DNA of 64,000 bases from Triatoma infestans (Eukaryota; Arthropoda; Insecta; Hemiptera; Reduviidae). The notes under the pieces were generated by a model. That model saw only the letters and a list, made by a program, of their open reading frames with translations, did not search any database and was not told where the DNA came from. Shown piece by piece: positions 22,640-33,958 of the stretch. The position numbers and the translations under genes were made by a program. The stretch spans positions 1 through 64,000 of the forward strand of contig JAAEAF010014722.1 of NCBI GenBank assembly GCA_011037195.1. The letters run 5' to 3'. Numbering within the stretch: position 1 is the first letter of the stretch; each line of letters opens with the position of its first letter.

Positions 22640-24165
22640 AAATAATACATTTTTATCTGTGCATACCAAGTTTAAAGGAAATTGCTATAATCATTTTCGA
22701 ACAAATTCCCGCCCCCCCCAAAAAAACCTGTTCTGTAATATTGCACTTCCGGTTAACAGCTTTTCTTCAAAATTGGAATTCTAGCAATGCTTCTAGTAGA
22801 ACCGTACATTATACTGAAGTGATTGATACTTTATAGGAAAGCTTAACGTTACTTTTCCCCTCAGAACCCCCCAAAAAAATTATTTTTTGCGTGAAAATAT
22901 TTCAGATGAATCATTTTTAATTTTGCTGTTTTAAAGGAAGTATTGTAATCGTGTCAAATTTTCGTAATCGGGTTTTCACCGGAAATATCCCGTTTTGAGG
23001 TCCGCTGAGTCCGGAAAAGTGTTTTTTTTTTTGTCTGTGTGGGACAGCATATCTCAAAAACGAAAAATTGCAGACTGTTCAAACTTAATTTTTCATTAAA
23101 ATGCTACCAGGAGATTTGAAAATCAAATTTTCGTAAAAATCATTCAACCGGAAGTGCCAAATAAATTTTTTTTTTTAAATTTACTCGAAAATGGCTGCAA
23201 CGATTTTCTTTAACACATATAGCTACAACTTTTATTTGAAACATTTCACCGGGGAAATTCATTTATTAAGGGCAAAATTTTTTGGGGGAGGGAGGTTGGG
23301 TGTGAGGTCTTCCACTAAAGTGGAGCTATTTCAATTGATTACACAATTCTATTATCTAAATAATCAATTGGTTAATAATTAATGAACCTTCTAATTTAAA
23401 GGTTTTAAAAGAGTCCACCATGATAGCCCGGTAGCAAGGTGACTCATTTAAAACAGCCATAAAAGAAACAATAAAAAGTACATAAAATATAAATTGGACA
23501 AAATTTAAATTTCATGACCACGTGGGCTAAGAATATACTAACGAAGCTATTAGCATTTTTAATTAACTACATATATAAATTTTGGACAACAACACTAAAT
23601 AGTTGGCAGAGTAATAAACAGTATTCAAACGAAGCCTCAGTATATATAATATAAATGAAAAATGAAGTAATGTACAAAAAATAATAAAAATGTTCCTGTG
23701 AAAATGGCACGTGAAGTGCGGAAACGTTGGAAACTTTAATCAATAAAACATTTTTTGGCTGTTAGAAGGTTCATTAATTATTAACCAATTGACAAATAAT
23801 ATAAACAGCTATAAAAGTATCGAAATTAATTGAAAAATCTAAATAATATTAATTAGAATTAAATATGTTGTCGAAATTCCAAGTTTTAAGAAAATTTGGA
23901 TATCCGGAAATGTGTTTTGTACTAAAAAAGGGAGAAATGTTTATTAAAAAAATAAATAAATAACATAGATTATTTGTATACGAATTTTAATGAAAATCTT
24001 TGAAGCCATTTTCGAGTAAATTACGAAAAACTAACTAAGACGCATTTCCGGTTGATGGATTTTGCCGGAACTCTTCGTATCTGACGCGCTGGTAGAACTC
24101 TACCTAAATGGAATACCAAGTTTCCAAGTTTGAGCCATCTGCGGACTTTTACATATACGAACATA
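22640..24165. repeat. Cluster of diverged HINE-like fragments in both orientations
   Basis: 22,660-22,900 reads in the sense orientation ('gcacttccggttaacag', 'attctagcaatgcttcta'). 22,930-23,363 reads antisense from 'aaaggaagtattgtaatcg' and resumes after the insertion at 23,793 to about 23,930 ('attaaatatgttgtcgaaatt', 'atccggaaatg'). 23,985-24,165 is again sense ('gcatttccggttgatgg'). The head-to-head layout shows repeated insertion of the family into itself. Confidence 0.65.
23364..23792. mobile_element. Non-autonomous DNA element with perfect 31-bp inverted ends
   Basis: 23,364-23,394 and 23,762-23,792 are exact reverse complements (TCAATTGGTTAATAATTAAT at one end, then GAACCTTCTAA). 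They enclose about 367 bp of AT-rich DNA without a coding frame. The element interrupts a HINE-like copy whose sequence is continuous on either side ('ctatcatctaaataat.ttaatta'). Some outer bases of the inverted repeat may be host sequence ('aattgg/ccaatt'). The family is not recognised. Confidence 0.7.
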
Positions 24166-25569
24166 CCTCATATATACATACATTCGTATAAATTCACCCA
24201 TACATATTTATATAATAATAACACACACATAACATCATAATCTTTATATATATAGATAAAGTGAAATATATATTACATACTCATGTACATAAATACATAC
24301 CATTTACAAATAAATCTTACTTAGAATAAGAGCAAGTAAACATAGAACTATAAATATCAGAAGTATTAGAGTTTATAATTGAATTATAGTTTTTGAACTT
24401 ATCAATTAAAAATTATGATAGATATAGCCACCCTAGTGGTTTATAGGTTAGTTTATGTTTTGTCAGGTTATATTACAGTGCATGGTGAGAGGTTATTCTC
24501 CTCGACTCTTTATGGGAATCTATTTTAAAAACTAAAGCTATACTAAAAAATATATTTTTTTTTTAATTTTAAATATTAAAATGGCCTTGAAAATTTGATA
24601 TTTTAATATTGCTTCATTTCTTAAATTACTAAAAATATCATTCACATGCAATAGAATTAGAAGAGCTAGGCATTAGATTAATGTTAAAACGTGTGAATAA
24701 TTGTTTGTGCAAATAATAAAATCGTGAGTAATAAAAAGCATATTGAAAGATTTCTATCTATTGTGCAGAAATATGAATTGTTAAAATGCTTAGAAATTAA
24801 TATTGTTTAAAAGACATTAAAATAGAATATAAATTTAATAAAAAAAAAAAAATATACCTGACATTATTGATGTAAATATCTAAATATATAGACAAACATA
24901 CAGACAAAAGGAAATAAAAAGAAAAAAAAAAGAAGATCTATAGAAAATTTTGACTAGAAGGTTAACGTTGGTTACATATTAACAGACTGAATTGTAAGGC
25001 CCTGATATAAAAATGTTTAGCAAAGTTTGGGAGCTCCCCCAAGGACGCTCCCATGGCCGGTGATGCCGCCTTCCACTCTTAACCAGTCCTCTCCATACAA
25101 ATAATAAATTTAAACATTATTTAATCTTATTTAAAAAAATCTGTTTCACTACTTCTCCCCCCCACCTCCAGAGTTCACCTTTAGCGTTTAGGATTTTTGA
25201 ACTACTACTAATCTAGTTTATTGATATATCGCTTCTCTGATCATAACGATATCACAATTGGAATTATTTTTTTTTTTTCTTTCTAATTCTGTTTTTATTG
25301 TTCTTTTTCAAAAAATAATAATTCATGTTTTATAAATTTATTTAAATAATAATTATTTATTATATACGTAATTCAAAGATTACTGTCTTATACGGCATTC
25401 AAGTCTCCTAAAGATACCAATGCCTACCTATAATTTTTCACCTACCAACTTTAGGAGCAATTATATTTTGATTTTCTTCCATTTATTGAATTTCCAATAT
25501 TGTTATGTTTTGTAATGAATACGAAAAAAATTGATTTTTTGAAATTATTCTGAGAATAACTAATAAAAA
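24166..25569. other. Unassigned AT-rich DNA
   Basis: Contains repeated 'acatac' and 'atata' words at 24,150-24,310 and homopolymers. No gene, RNA or known repeat is recognised. Confidence 0.5.
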
Positions 25570-25850
25570 AAAAAAATATATGGGCGCACCTTCAGTTGTA
25601 ACTAAAGCTTTGTAGCAGCCCTTTAAATTTTAACCTAGATTGCGAAGGCCCCAGAATCCCCATAAAATTATTTTTTTGGAACAAAATGTTTTAAATAAAA
25701 AATTATTAACGATTTCCCGGTTAATCGAATTTTCTTCAAATTTATAATTCTATCAATCCTTCTAGTGTATATTAATATTATGTAGGTGGTAAAAGCCATA
25801 CATTGTACTGAAGTGGTAATTTATAGGAATGCTTTATAAGTAAATTTCTA
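25570..25850 (+). repeat. Diverged HINE-like fragment
   Basis: Matches the decayed subfamily at 6,400-6,650: 'ggccccagaatcccc', 'atttcccggttaatcgaatttt', 'ttctagtgtatattaatatta', 'ccatacattgtactgaagtgg'. No ends visible. Confidence 0.55.
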
Positions 25851-25851
25851 A

Positions 25852-27101
25852 CAAACTCCGAAGAGCGAAGAAGCAGACATTAAATGAATCAAAAGTTGGT
25901 TACTCTCCTCTCCACACCTAGGCAAGACTAGGAAGGGACAGATGGATTCATAAAAATAGAGCGACAACAGTACAGTTCACGACCAGTTTACATCCAGTCA
26001 GCAACCTATCTTATTACCCTTTTTATTACTCAGCCATTCTGTCTCTTTATTATTCTCTCGCTACCTCACATCTACGAGGTGTGTAAATTAAGTAATGAGA
26101 CTGATTTTTTATCTTTTTTTTATTCAAATAAAATTACAATTCAACACTGTCCCCTTCAAAGTAACTACCTTGGGAAGCCACACAACGCTGAAGACGATTC
26201 TTCCATTCGTCATAGCAGTGCTGGAACTCGGATACTGGAATAGACTTCAGTTGGTCGGTTACGGCTGTTTGAATATTCTCCAATGTTCCAAAATGACGTC
26301 CCTTGAGGTGATTTTTCAATTTGGGGAACAAAAAAAAGTCACATGGACTCAAGTCGGGTGAATAAGGAGGCTGAGGAGCCACAGGAATGTTATTACTGGC
26401 CAAATACTCATTAATAGAAATCGCGGTGTGACACGGAGCATTGTCGTGATGCAACACCCACTTGTTTTTGATGTTTGGTCTCACACGCATGACTCTTTTT
26501 CGAAGTCTCTCAAACGACGATTGATTCGGTCAAACGACGATCTGAACGCACGAGATCGCGGATTCTGCCAACATTTTCGTCGGTTCTTGAAGATGAAGGC
26601 CTTCCGCTGCGAGGCTCGTCTTCAATTGATTCCCTTCCTTCTGCAAACGACTTAAACCACCTAAAAACCTGTGCTCTCGACAAAACATTGTCTCCATAGG
26701 CCTGGCACAGTTTTTCAAACGTTTCCGTTGCACTGTGCCCAAGTCTGAAGCAAAACCTGATAGCACAACGTTGCTCGTAATTGATGTCACTCATTTTTAA
26801 AACGCACTGAAAAAACCTTGCTCACAAAAAAAGTCACTACGGACAGTGCAACAACTCTAGCATTTTCAAATTTGCACTGGACGTGTATCAGATGTTTACT
26901 TGCCCTACCATGCATGCGCCGCGTCTCCAGTGTTGCCAGATCGAACACTAGAAAATCAGTCTCATTACTTAATTTACACACTTCGTATTTTACTGTAAAG
27001 TACTTGCAGTTTGTGTGTTCTATTCATTATACAGTGTTCAGTATTTATTCTAGGTTTATTTCTCTAAAAATCCATTCTCTCTCCTTCTCATTCCCATTAT
27101 A
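25852..27101 (+). mobile_element. LTR-like element, subfamily A, copy 3, split by a mariner
   Basis: 25,852-26,073 carries 'ctccgaagagcgaagaagc', 'cacctaggcaagactaggaa', 'ttcataaaaatag' and 'tctctcgctacct'. After the mariner, 26,988-27,101 continues with 'ttttactgtaaagtacttgcagtttgtgtg' in two parts and ends CCCATTATA. The uninterrupted copy at 12,264-12,597 shows the two halves joining exactly at the mariner's TA site. Confidence 0.7.
26075..26985 (-). mobile_element. Internally deleted mariner element (911 bp)
   Basis: Same family as the 1,318-bp mariner at 28,557-29,874, on the opposite strand, with TA on both sides (26,073-26,074; 26,986-26,987). The terminal repeats are CGAGGTGTGTAAATTAAGTA at the left and CGAAGTGTGTAAATTAAG at the right (one base changed). 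The N-terminal HTH region (26,510-26,794) and the C-terminal half (26,134-26,490) are present. About 420 bp in between, including the first catalytic aspartate, is missing. The junction carries a short duplicated 'atcgtcgtttga'. Cannot make an active transposase, but its ends could be mobilised in trans. Confidence 0.9.
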
Positions 27102-27430
27102 ATTGGAACTTTAAAGACAATCGTTTTCGAGCAAAATTGCAAAGACTGAAGAAAAAAAAAAAAAATTTAGTAAAGTTACATATTCGATCGATGGATTTTG
27201 CTCGAAACTTCGTGACAGATACACTGAGCCGGAATACTCGGTCTCGGACTTTCCTGCGATTTTTATTTTTAGTTATTTTGTTAAAACGCGCGTACAAAAA
27301 CATTTTTTTTTTTTGTACTCAATGGACCTCAACCAAGATATATTTCCGCTAAAAACTTAATTTACAAAATTTGGCACTCACACACACAAAGAGTTCATTC
27401 GCAAAAACTTTTTTTCTGTTCTCACAAGAC
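27102..27430 (+). repeat. Diverged HINE-like fragment
   Basis: Sense-oriented decayed blocks: 'ggaactttaaagacaatcgtttt', 'gatcgatggattttgctcg', 'tggacctcaa', 'caaaatttggcac'. Frames 27,097-27,352 are translations of it. Confidence 0.5.
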
Positions 27431-27444
27431 TTCAAAATAAGTAT

Positions 27445-28452
27445 TACTTTCTCTTTCTCCTAGTAACAGGAAGTCTACAATCGATCGTGTCAAATTTTCG
27501 ATACCAAATTCTCACCGGAAATGCATTTGTTTTGTGGTCGCCTGAATCTATAAAAGTGGTTTTTACAAAATGGTGTGTGTTTGTTGTGAATAAGCAAAGC
27601 TCCAAAACGGAAAATCGTAGAAAGTTGAAACTTGATATTCCGGTTAGGTATCACTATGGGATCCGACTGTACGTTATCTGTCAAAATTCCTCAACCGGAA
27701 GTACCATTTTACTAGATTTTTTTCCACTGTTTTTGCAATTTTCTCAAAAAATGGCTCCAACCGGTTTTCTTGAAACTTAATACATCAACACAAATACAAA
27801 GAACTACAACTTTTATTTAAAACATTTCTCAGGGAAAATTCATTTAAGGGCACTTTTGGGGGGAAGGATGGGGCTAGGTTTTCCTCTAAAGTGCTATTTC
27901 AATTTTCAATACAGTTCTATCATCTAAGTAATATTAATTAGAATTAAATATGTTATTTGAAATACTAAGTTGGAATAATATCGGATGACTGGAAGTGCGT
28001 TTTTACAGAAAAAATATTTTTCAGTTTTCTGCTATTTTCTTGAAAATGGCTCCAACGATTTTCTTTAAGCTAGGAATGTAAACTACACATATAATTCAAG
28101 AGCTATAACATTTATTTGAAACATTTCCTGATAATGTCTTTTAAGGAGGCTTTTGTCGGAAGGGTAGGGTTATGTTTTCTCTAAAGTGCTATCATAGTTG
28201 ATTATATACAATTGTACCATCTCAACAAAATTAATTAGAAATAAATAGATTGGCCAAAATTCCGAGTTTTAAGAAAATTAGTAAAACGGAAGTGCGTTTT
28301 TAATGAACAGTTTTTTTTTTCAGTTTTTGCTATTTTCTCCATAATAACACTGACGAATTTCATAAAAATTTGGTACACTAAGTATAAAATTTGTTATTCA
28401 CAATTTTGAAAACTGGAGTAAGAGAAAGTTGTGTGACAGGAATCACCCCAGA
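27445..28452 (-). mobile_element. HINE-like element H8 (near-complete)
   Basis: On the plus strand it begins TACTTTCTCTTTCTCCTAG. It contains 'ctcaaccggaagtacc' (27,692), two modules with 'atgactggaagtgcg' (one base off) and 'aaaacggaagtgcg', then the 5' box in 'actggagtaagagaaag' and the end gtgtgacaggaatcacccca, a mutated terminal segment. The TG microsatellite is reduced. Frames 27,487-27,780 are repeat translations. Confidence 0.8.
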
Positions 28453-28554
28453 TTTTTTTAAATTCAAATTCAATATCCCAAATTTGACACGATTGCAATA
28501 GTTCCCCATACCAGAGTAAGAGAAAGTAAATATTCAAACTTGATATCCCGATTA
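28453..28554. repeat. HINE-like fragment, left of mariner insertion (continues at 29,877)
   Basis: Carries 'caaatttgacacgattgcaat' and 'ccagagtaagagaaagta' followed by 'caaacttgatatcccgatta', where the mariner inserted. The remainder resumes at 29,877-30,030 with 'caaaattcattaaccggaagt' and 'ccaacgatt'. Both are pieces of HINE-like copies. Confidence 0.6.
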
Positions 28555-28556
28555 TA

Positions 28557-29874
28557 CGAGGTGTGTAAATTAAGTAATGAGACTGATTTTCTAGTGTTCG
28601 ATCTGGCAACACTGGAGACGCGGCGCATGCGTGGTAGGGCAAGTAAACATCTGATACACGTCCAGTGCAAATTTGAAAATGCTAGAGTTGTTGCACTGTC
28701 CGTAGTGACTTTTTTTGTGAGCAAGGTTTTTTCAGTGCGTTTTAAAAATGAGTGACATCAATTACGAGCAACGTTGTGCTATCAGGTTTTGCTTCAGACT
28801 TGGGCACAGTGCAACGGAAACGTTTGAAAAACTGTGCCAGGCCTATGGAGACAATGTTTTGTCGAGAGCACAGGTTTTTAGGTGGTTTAAGTCGTTTGCA
28901 GAAGGAAGGGAATCAATTGAAGACGAGCCTCGCAGCGGAAGGCCTTCATCTTCAAGAACCGACGAAAATGTTGGCAGAATCCGCGATCTCGTGCGTTCAG
29001 ATCGTCGTTTGACAGTCCGAATGATCGGCGAAGAGTTGAATTTGACTCATACAACCGTTCATCAAATTTTGACTAATGAATTGGGGATGAGAAAAATTTA
29101 TGCAAATATGGTTCCGAAAAATCTTTCACAAGAGCCAAAAGACATCAGAAAGCTAAGGAGCCTTGACTTTTTGGGAGCAATTGAAAACCATCCCAATTTT
29201 TTGGAACGTGTTATTACAGGAGACGAGTCTTGGGTGTTTGAGTATGACCCAGAAACTAAGCGTCAGAGCATGCAGTGGCACACTTCAACCTCTCCAAGGC
29301 CAAAAAAAAAACAAGAATGAGCAAGTCAAAAATCAAATGCATGCTGATTTACATTTTTGATAGCCAAGGAATCGTTCACAAAGAATTTGTGCCTCAATGC
29401 CAAATGGTAAACCAACATTTTTACCGAGAAGTTCTTGAGAGACTTCGAAAAAGAGTCATGCATGTGAGACCAAACATCAAAAACAAGTGGGTGTTGCATT
29501 ACGACAATGCTCCGTGTCACACCGGGATTTCTATTAATGAGTATTTGGCCAGTAATAACATTCCTGTGGCTCCTCAGCCTCCTTATTCACCCGACTTGAG
29601 TCCATGTGACTTTTTTTTGTTCCCCAAATTGAAAAATCACCTCAAGGGACGTCATTTTGGAACATTGGAGAATATTCAAACAGCCGTAACCGACCAACTG
29701 AAGTCTATTCCAGTATCCGAGTTCCAGCACTGCTATGACGAATGGAAGAATCGTCTTCAGCGTTGTGTGGCTTTCCATGGTAGTTACACTGAAGGGGACA
29801 ATATTGAATTCTAATTTTATTTGAATAAAAAAAAGATAAAAAAATCAGTCTCATTACTTAATTTACACACCTCG
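28557..29874 (+). mobile_element. Nearly intact mariner element (1,318 bp)
   Basis: A TA duplication at 28,555-28,556 and 29,875-29,876 flanks the element. The terminal inverted repeats are 34 bp and identical (28,557-28,590 and 29,841-29,874, starting CGAGGTGTGTAAATTAAGTA). One transposase frame fills the inside. A 5' leader of about 190 bp contains no other gene. The ends are perfect and the other copy in the window is very similar, so activity looks recent. It sits in a HINE-like repeat. Confidence 0.95.
28748..29814 (+). pseudogene. Mariner transposase (DD34D), single frameshift
   Basis: The protein would be about 355 residues, the usual mariner length. Residues 1-70 hold the first HTH with '[18 protein letters not shown]' and the linker '[12 protein letters not shown]'. 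A second HTH follows ('TVHQILTNELGMRKI'). The catalytic triad is visible: D in 'VITGDESWVFEYDP', D in 'LHYDNAPCHT', and D in 'SPDLSPCDFFLF', exactly 34 residues after the second. The frame breaks once, in a 10-A run at 29,302-29,311 (frame 28,748-29,320, then 29,275-29,814). This is a one-base length change that could be real or a homopolymer sequencing error. It catalyses cut-and-paste transposition at TA sites. In animal genome annotations such proteins are often labelled GVQW3- or FLJ37770-like. The start ATG is the first in frame and matches the family. Confidence 0.93.
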
Positions 29875-29876
29875 TA

Positions 29877-30030
29877 TCTTGCAACACATCGGAAATAATT
29901 TTTTTTTTTCAAAATTCATTAACCGGAAGTACATCTTTATCGAATGATTTTTTTTTTCTTGAGTTTTTCCCGGCATTCCCGAGAATAGATCCAACGATTC
30001 TCTTTAAATTTCGTATAATATTTACAAATA
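29877..30030 (-). repeat. HINE-like fragment, right of mariner insertion
   Basis: Continues the repeat broken by the mariner: 'attcattaaccggaagtac', a T-run, then 'gatccaacgattctctttaaa' typical of the module. Confidence 0.6.
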
Positions 30031-31600
30031 AATTTTTAGGGGTGCTGGTGTATCTGTGACATTAAATTGAAAATTTTGTATAGGTTTTATTTAATGTTAT
30101 TATCTCTTTCTTCTGAACTTCAACATGTATCTATTATGCCTTGAATATGCCTGTATTTATGTTAGGAGTAAGTAAAAATACAGAAGTATAAAGACAAATT
30201 TATAAATGTACGTATTAACTGCAGTAAGAGAAAGTTATGTAAGTGCAATTGAAAGTGGAAATTACCTTATAAAGAAGGTCTTTATAGTAATCTCGCTAAT
30301 TTATTTGTTTTTACATATAAGAAGATAAACAAATATTTTACAATATAGAATAAATTAATTGAAACTTGCTCACCTTTTTTTTATTATAAAGTATATATTA
30401 ACCTTTAATTAATGTTTATATGGAATCAGTTATTCCTCACGATATAATCAATTTATTCATGGTAATTGAATAAATTTACTATTCACCCAAGTTTACAAGT
30501 AATTGTGAATGTGGTTATCTAATTTATGTAATTTATTATGCTAGAATAAGTGGCGGCTATGATTTGAGGCAGATTTTAGCCATTCCTACAGTTATATTTA
30601 ATACCACAAAGAATGTGCAAATGTAAGCATTATTTTTCTCCGACCAGGTCAAAAACTGAATAATTATATCGCTCGTTCACACAGACTGCAATGTCTGAAT
30701 AAATCAATATTAGATAAACGAAATGAATCATGCTATTATGCACTTGATGAGTAGGTTGCCAAATCATTTGTTCAAGTTTTTCGAAAATGTCTTGGATTAA
30801 AATGATTTCTCTTTAGAAAATCCGAATTATCTTATAAAAACTGATTCAGAAGATTCGATTTGGATATTGTTGAAATTATTGGCGTCCAATTAGTGTTCTT
30901 AGTAATGAAATTAGTGCATTTCATCAATGGGAAGAAGTTGTTCAAAGACATTCTAAAGCCATGCATCCAGAGCGCGATGGAAGAATTGCACATAACTATT
31001 GCCTTAAGGTTAATTTCATGGTTGGATAGGATTCTAGTTTTTTAATAGATCAGGCTTAGAAATCATTCATAAGGAAGCTACTCTATCGTATCAAAAGTGT
31101 AAAGTCACGGTTGGCTGCATCGGAATCACCTAAAAAGAAAGTGATTTTGTTGAAGAAGTTGTTGTTATAGTTAAAGAAACTTGGAAGCAGTTACTAAAAA
31201 AAAACTGTGACAGAATTACAGTGCAACAAATTGTTTAGCAGAGGAAAACGGATATCTGGAGAAAGTTATTTAAAGTTCACTTAATTCACTTTACATATAC
31301 TGTTAGCTATTTCCTCCTAGGTGATAAGTTTTATTGGAAAATGGAACATATTCTTAATTGAAATATTTATTTTTTACCTAACCTCTAATCACATTCAGAT
31401 GTTTCTGGCTAATATTGTGCATCACATAAGAGATTTTCAAAATTGAGTTGTTACCGAAAATCTTTGTTTGGGGGGTCAGTCTCCTGAGTACGAAATAATT
31501 GTGGTTGAGTCCGCAGTACTGGAAAGCATCTAAAGATATTTCCCGTAATAGTCTGCTCCATTTTGTGGTCAATAAAAGATTATAGATGTCTTCACGCGCT
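30031..31600. other. Unassigned DNA with a possible decayed coding remnant
   Basis: Mostly AT-rich. 30,790-31,260 gives interrupted translations with protein-like composition, for example 'EDFVEEVVVIVKETWKQLL' if one codon change is allowed, and 'CKVTVGCIGIT'. No domain is recognised and there are many stops and frameshifts. It may be a processed pseudogene or an old transposon. The frame 30,860-31,045 is part of this. Confidence 0.35.
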
Positions 31601-31604
31601 GATT

Positions 31605-32475
31605 TAGTGGTTAGAGCATTCGCCTTTGGTGCAAGAATTAAAAATTCGATTTCCCAGCATGATGAAACCCAGCATCGTGAGAATGGTAAGCTCCAGTTAG
31701 TAGCGCAACTAGGTAGCGAAGGTCAGAACTAAACGGCGAGAGAACTGCGACATGCTTAGATTAGATTAATTTGAAAACGGGGAGGGCAAAGTCTCATTCT
31801 ACTGCGACCTGTATTGACAGGCTATTGTGGATCCCCTGGGCTTATAGTACATCCTTCAGCTTTGCCGTCTTAATCACGCCTAGCAAAGCTGAAAGTGGCT
31901 CCATCATGAAGCTCGCGGCTTCGGGCCTACACGTTACCAGTTGAAGAAACCTTATCCTCATCAGGCCAGCACACTCACAAAGGATGTGTACCGGAGTTTC
32001 CTCCTCGGCCTTGCAGAACCGGCATAACGCGTTATCTGCAAGAAGTAAGGGGTGCCTATTCAGCCTACAATGCCCTGTAAGTAGACCCACTATCAGCCTT
32101 ATATTCCTTGGGCTATGGCTCCCTGGTTAATTTAGGTAAATGACTTTTAACAAAGAATTTAGCCTGCCACTGCCTTGATGTTCTTTCCTACCATTGCAGA
32201 CGCTGGTCTTCTATCTAATCCTTGATAGAAGCTTGAATCAGGCTCCTGAGAAACCCTCAGAAGGGTCGGGGCCTGCAAAGGTATCCTCGAGCTCTCCCTC
32301 GCCAGGGCATCCGCCCTATCGTTGCCAAGTAACCCCGCATGACCCGGCACCCAGGTGAGTGTCAGCTTATTTAGAGCACCCACCTCGGTTAGGGCAGATA
32401 GACAGTCCCACACCAGTCTGCGACATGCTTAACACATATCCCCCATTATATCGCCGTCTGGCGATCCTCACAGTT
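31605..32475 (+). mobile_element. Second tRNA-like SINE, split by a LINE
   Basis: 31,605-31,672 has an A-box-like 'GATTTAGTGGTTAGAGCATT' and a B-box-like 'AAATTCGATTTCCC', spaced as in tRNA-derived SINEs. The body continues 'agctccagttagtagcgcaa', 'aacggcgagagaactgcgac' to 31,758, then after the LINE from 32,432 with 'acacatatcccccattatat'. It is a different family from the SINE S copies. Confidence 0.55.
31759..32417 (-). pseudogene. 5'-truncated LINE: RNase H and C-terminal zinc knuckle
   Basis: On the minus strand, 32,413-32,159 encodes RNase H with 'LTLTWVPGHAGLLGNDRADA' and 'LARESS'. After a frame change, 32,090-31,842 encodes 'MGLLTGHCRLNRHPLL', then 'CRFCKAEEETPVHILCEC', the ORF2 C-terminal knuckle. 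An exact 14-bp duplication, CTGCGACATGCTTA, flanks it at 31,745-31,758 and 32,418-32,431. The 3' end has an AATCTAATC-like tail rather than poly(A). It is jockey/R1/Loa-like, and a different family from the LINE at 1,191-1,830. Confidence 0.88.
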
Positions 32476-33646
32476 CTGTACGTCCAGAAGGGTTTTAATA
32501 TAGATATAAGATCAATACTTTTGTCATCCAGGGATAGTTTTAAGATAAGATAATAGCTAGATGGAAGGATGAGGTTTGAGTTTCTAGTACATGCCAGTAT
32601 GTCTTACCCAATCGAAGATCTACATTACATCGATGAAGACCTCCAGAACAGCTGTATTTCTTCTCAAGAGAGAGCGCAGTGATCACACAATTAAATGACG
32701 GACAATATTAACAAAATGAGTATGTTAATGGAATAAAACTTTCTAAAGATATTCTGTCGAGTAATTTACTCAGCATGCTTCAAATTACTATTATTTTGAA
32801 TATGATTTAAAAACACATTGAAAAATTTACTACGGCATAAACTAAGGATCACATTGAATTTATCGCTTACATAACAATTTATCGTGTTATAGCGCTTTTA
32901 ATTAAATATTTTGTTTATATAACATATAAATATTCAAATGACGTAAAAAAGGTTATTTTATAAAATAAGTAAATAAATAAATTAACAAGAATTACTGGGG
33001 GGGAGATGTATATATAAATAAGTAGCGACATAGCTATGTAAATACTGTAAATAAATAAGTAAATCTTAATATATATTTTTCTTTATTAATGTTTATTTAA
33101 TATTAATAAACATTTCTTTCTTGTTTTCCGCTACATTATTAAATATTATTTTGAAAAAAAAATCCTTGACTTAGTATATATCTGCAATAAAAATTAATAA
33201 ACAAAAAAAAAATTACAAGCCAAAAACTTTTTTAATTATATATCATATATTTGCGTCGCTGTTAATGACCTTTTAAAAAAGTTCGAAGTTTGTTATAGCC
33301 GGATCAAATACTTTTTTTAATTTTTTTATTTTATACAGAATATTATATATTTTTATTTATTTATTTATAACACACTTAATATTTCTTAAAATGCGTTTCG
33401 AATTTAATAACATCTCTTATTTTTTAGACAAATATATTATGTATCCGACGACCAAATAAAAAAAAATCTGGTGCGTAAAGCTCACACAACTTACTTTTAC
33501 AGCTATGATTACAAATCTAATTAGCTGATTTCTTAAGCTTCCAGTTATTAGAAGAGGTTTTCATACAAATAAAGGTAGTTTTAATAAAATACTTGTTTAC
33601 TTAAATGTGACTAAATTATGGCAACGTCCTAATACCCTTAGCAAAG
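32476..33646. other. Unassigned AT-rich DNA
   Basis: No gene. 33,455-33,500 has a HINE-like 5' end fragment (aaaatctggtgcgtaaagctcacacaac in part). AT homopolymers elsewhere. Confidence 0.45.
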
Positions 33647-33958
33647 TATAATGGAATTGATGAGGAGAGAAATTGGGATTGATTAATTAGACGAGATAAG
33701 AAGACACTGTTATAATATAGCTATAAGTCTACACAAACTGCACTGGACTTGTAATGATTTTTATAGAATAAAGGGTTAGAGTAAAGTTATGACACGATGT
33801 GATGTATGTGGTTGAATCTGATAGATAGATGTCTAGATCTCTCACTGGCTTATATACAGATTCTCCCCACTCTAGCCTGCTTAAGTCAGAGAGTACCAGA
33901 GAGGGTCTGCTTTCTCTATCTTAATTCTGTCGTCTGTCTGCTCTCTCTTGCTATTACA
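33647..33958 (-). mobile_element. LTR-like element, subfamily B, copy 2 (solo, 4-bp duplication)
   Basis: On the minus strand it reads TGTAATAGCAAGAGAGAGCA to CCATTATA, 312 bp. It is flanked by AAAG at 33,643-33,646 and 33,959-33,962. It is colinear with 3,520-3,849. A TATA-like 'tatataag' lies upstream of a pyrimidine-rich part. The target duplication length fits gypsy-type integration. The frame 33,806-34,162 runs across it by chance. Confidence 0.7.

Noticed and set aside
26095..26655. Plus-strand frames 26,095-26,361, 26,428-26,655 and similar
   Set aside because: Antisense shadows of the mariner transposase on the minus strand.
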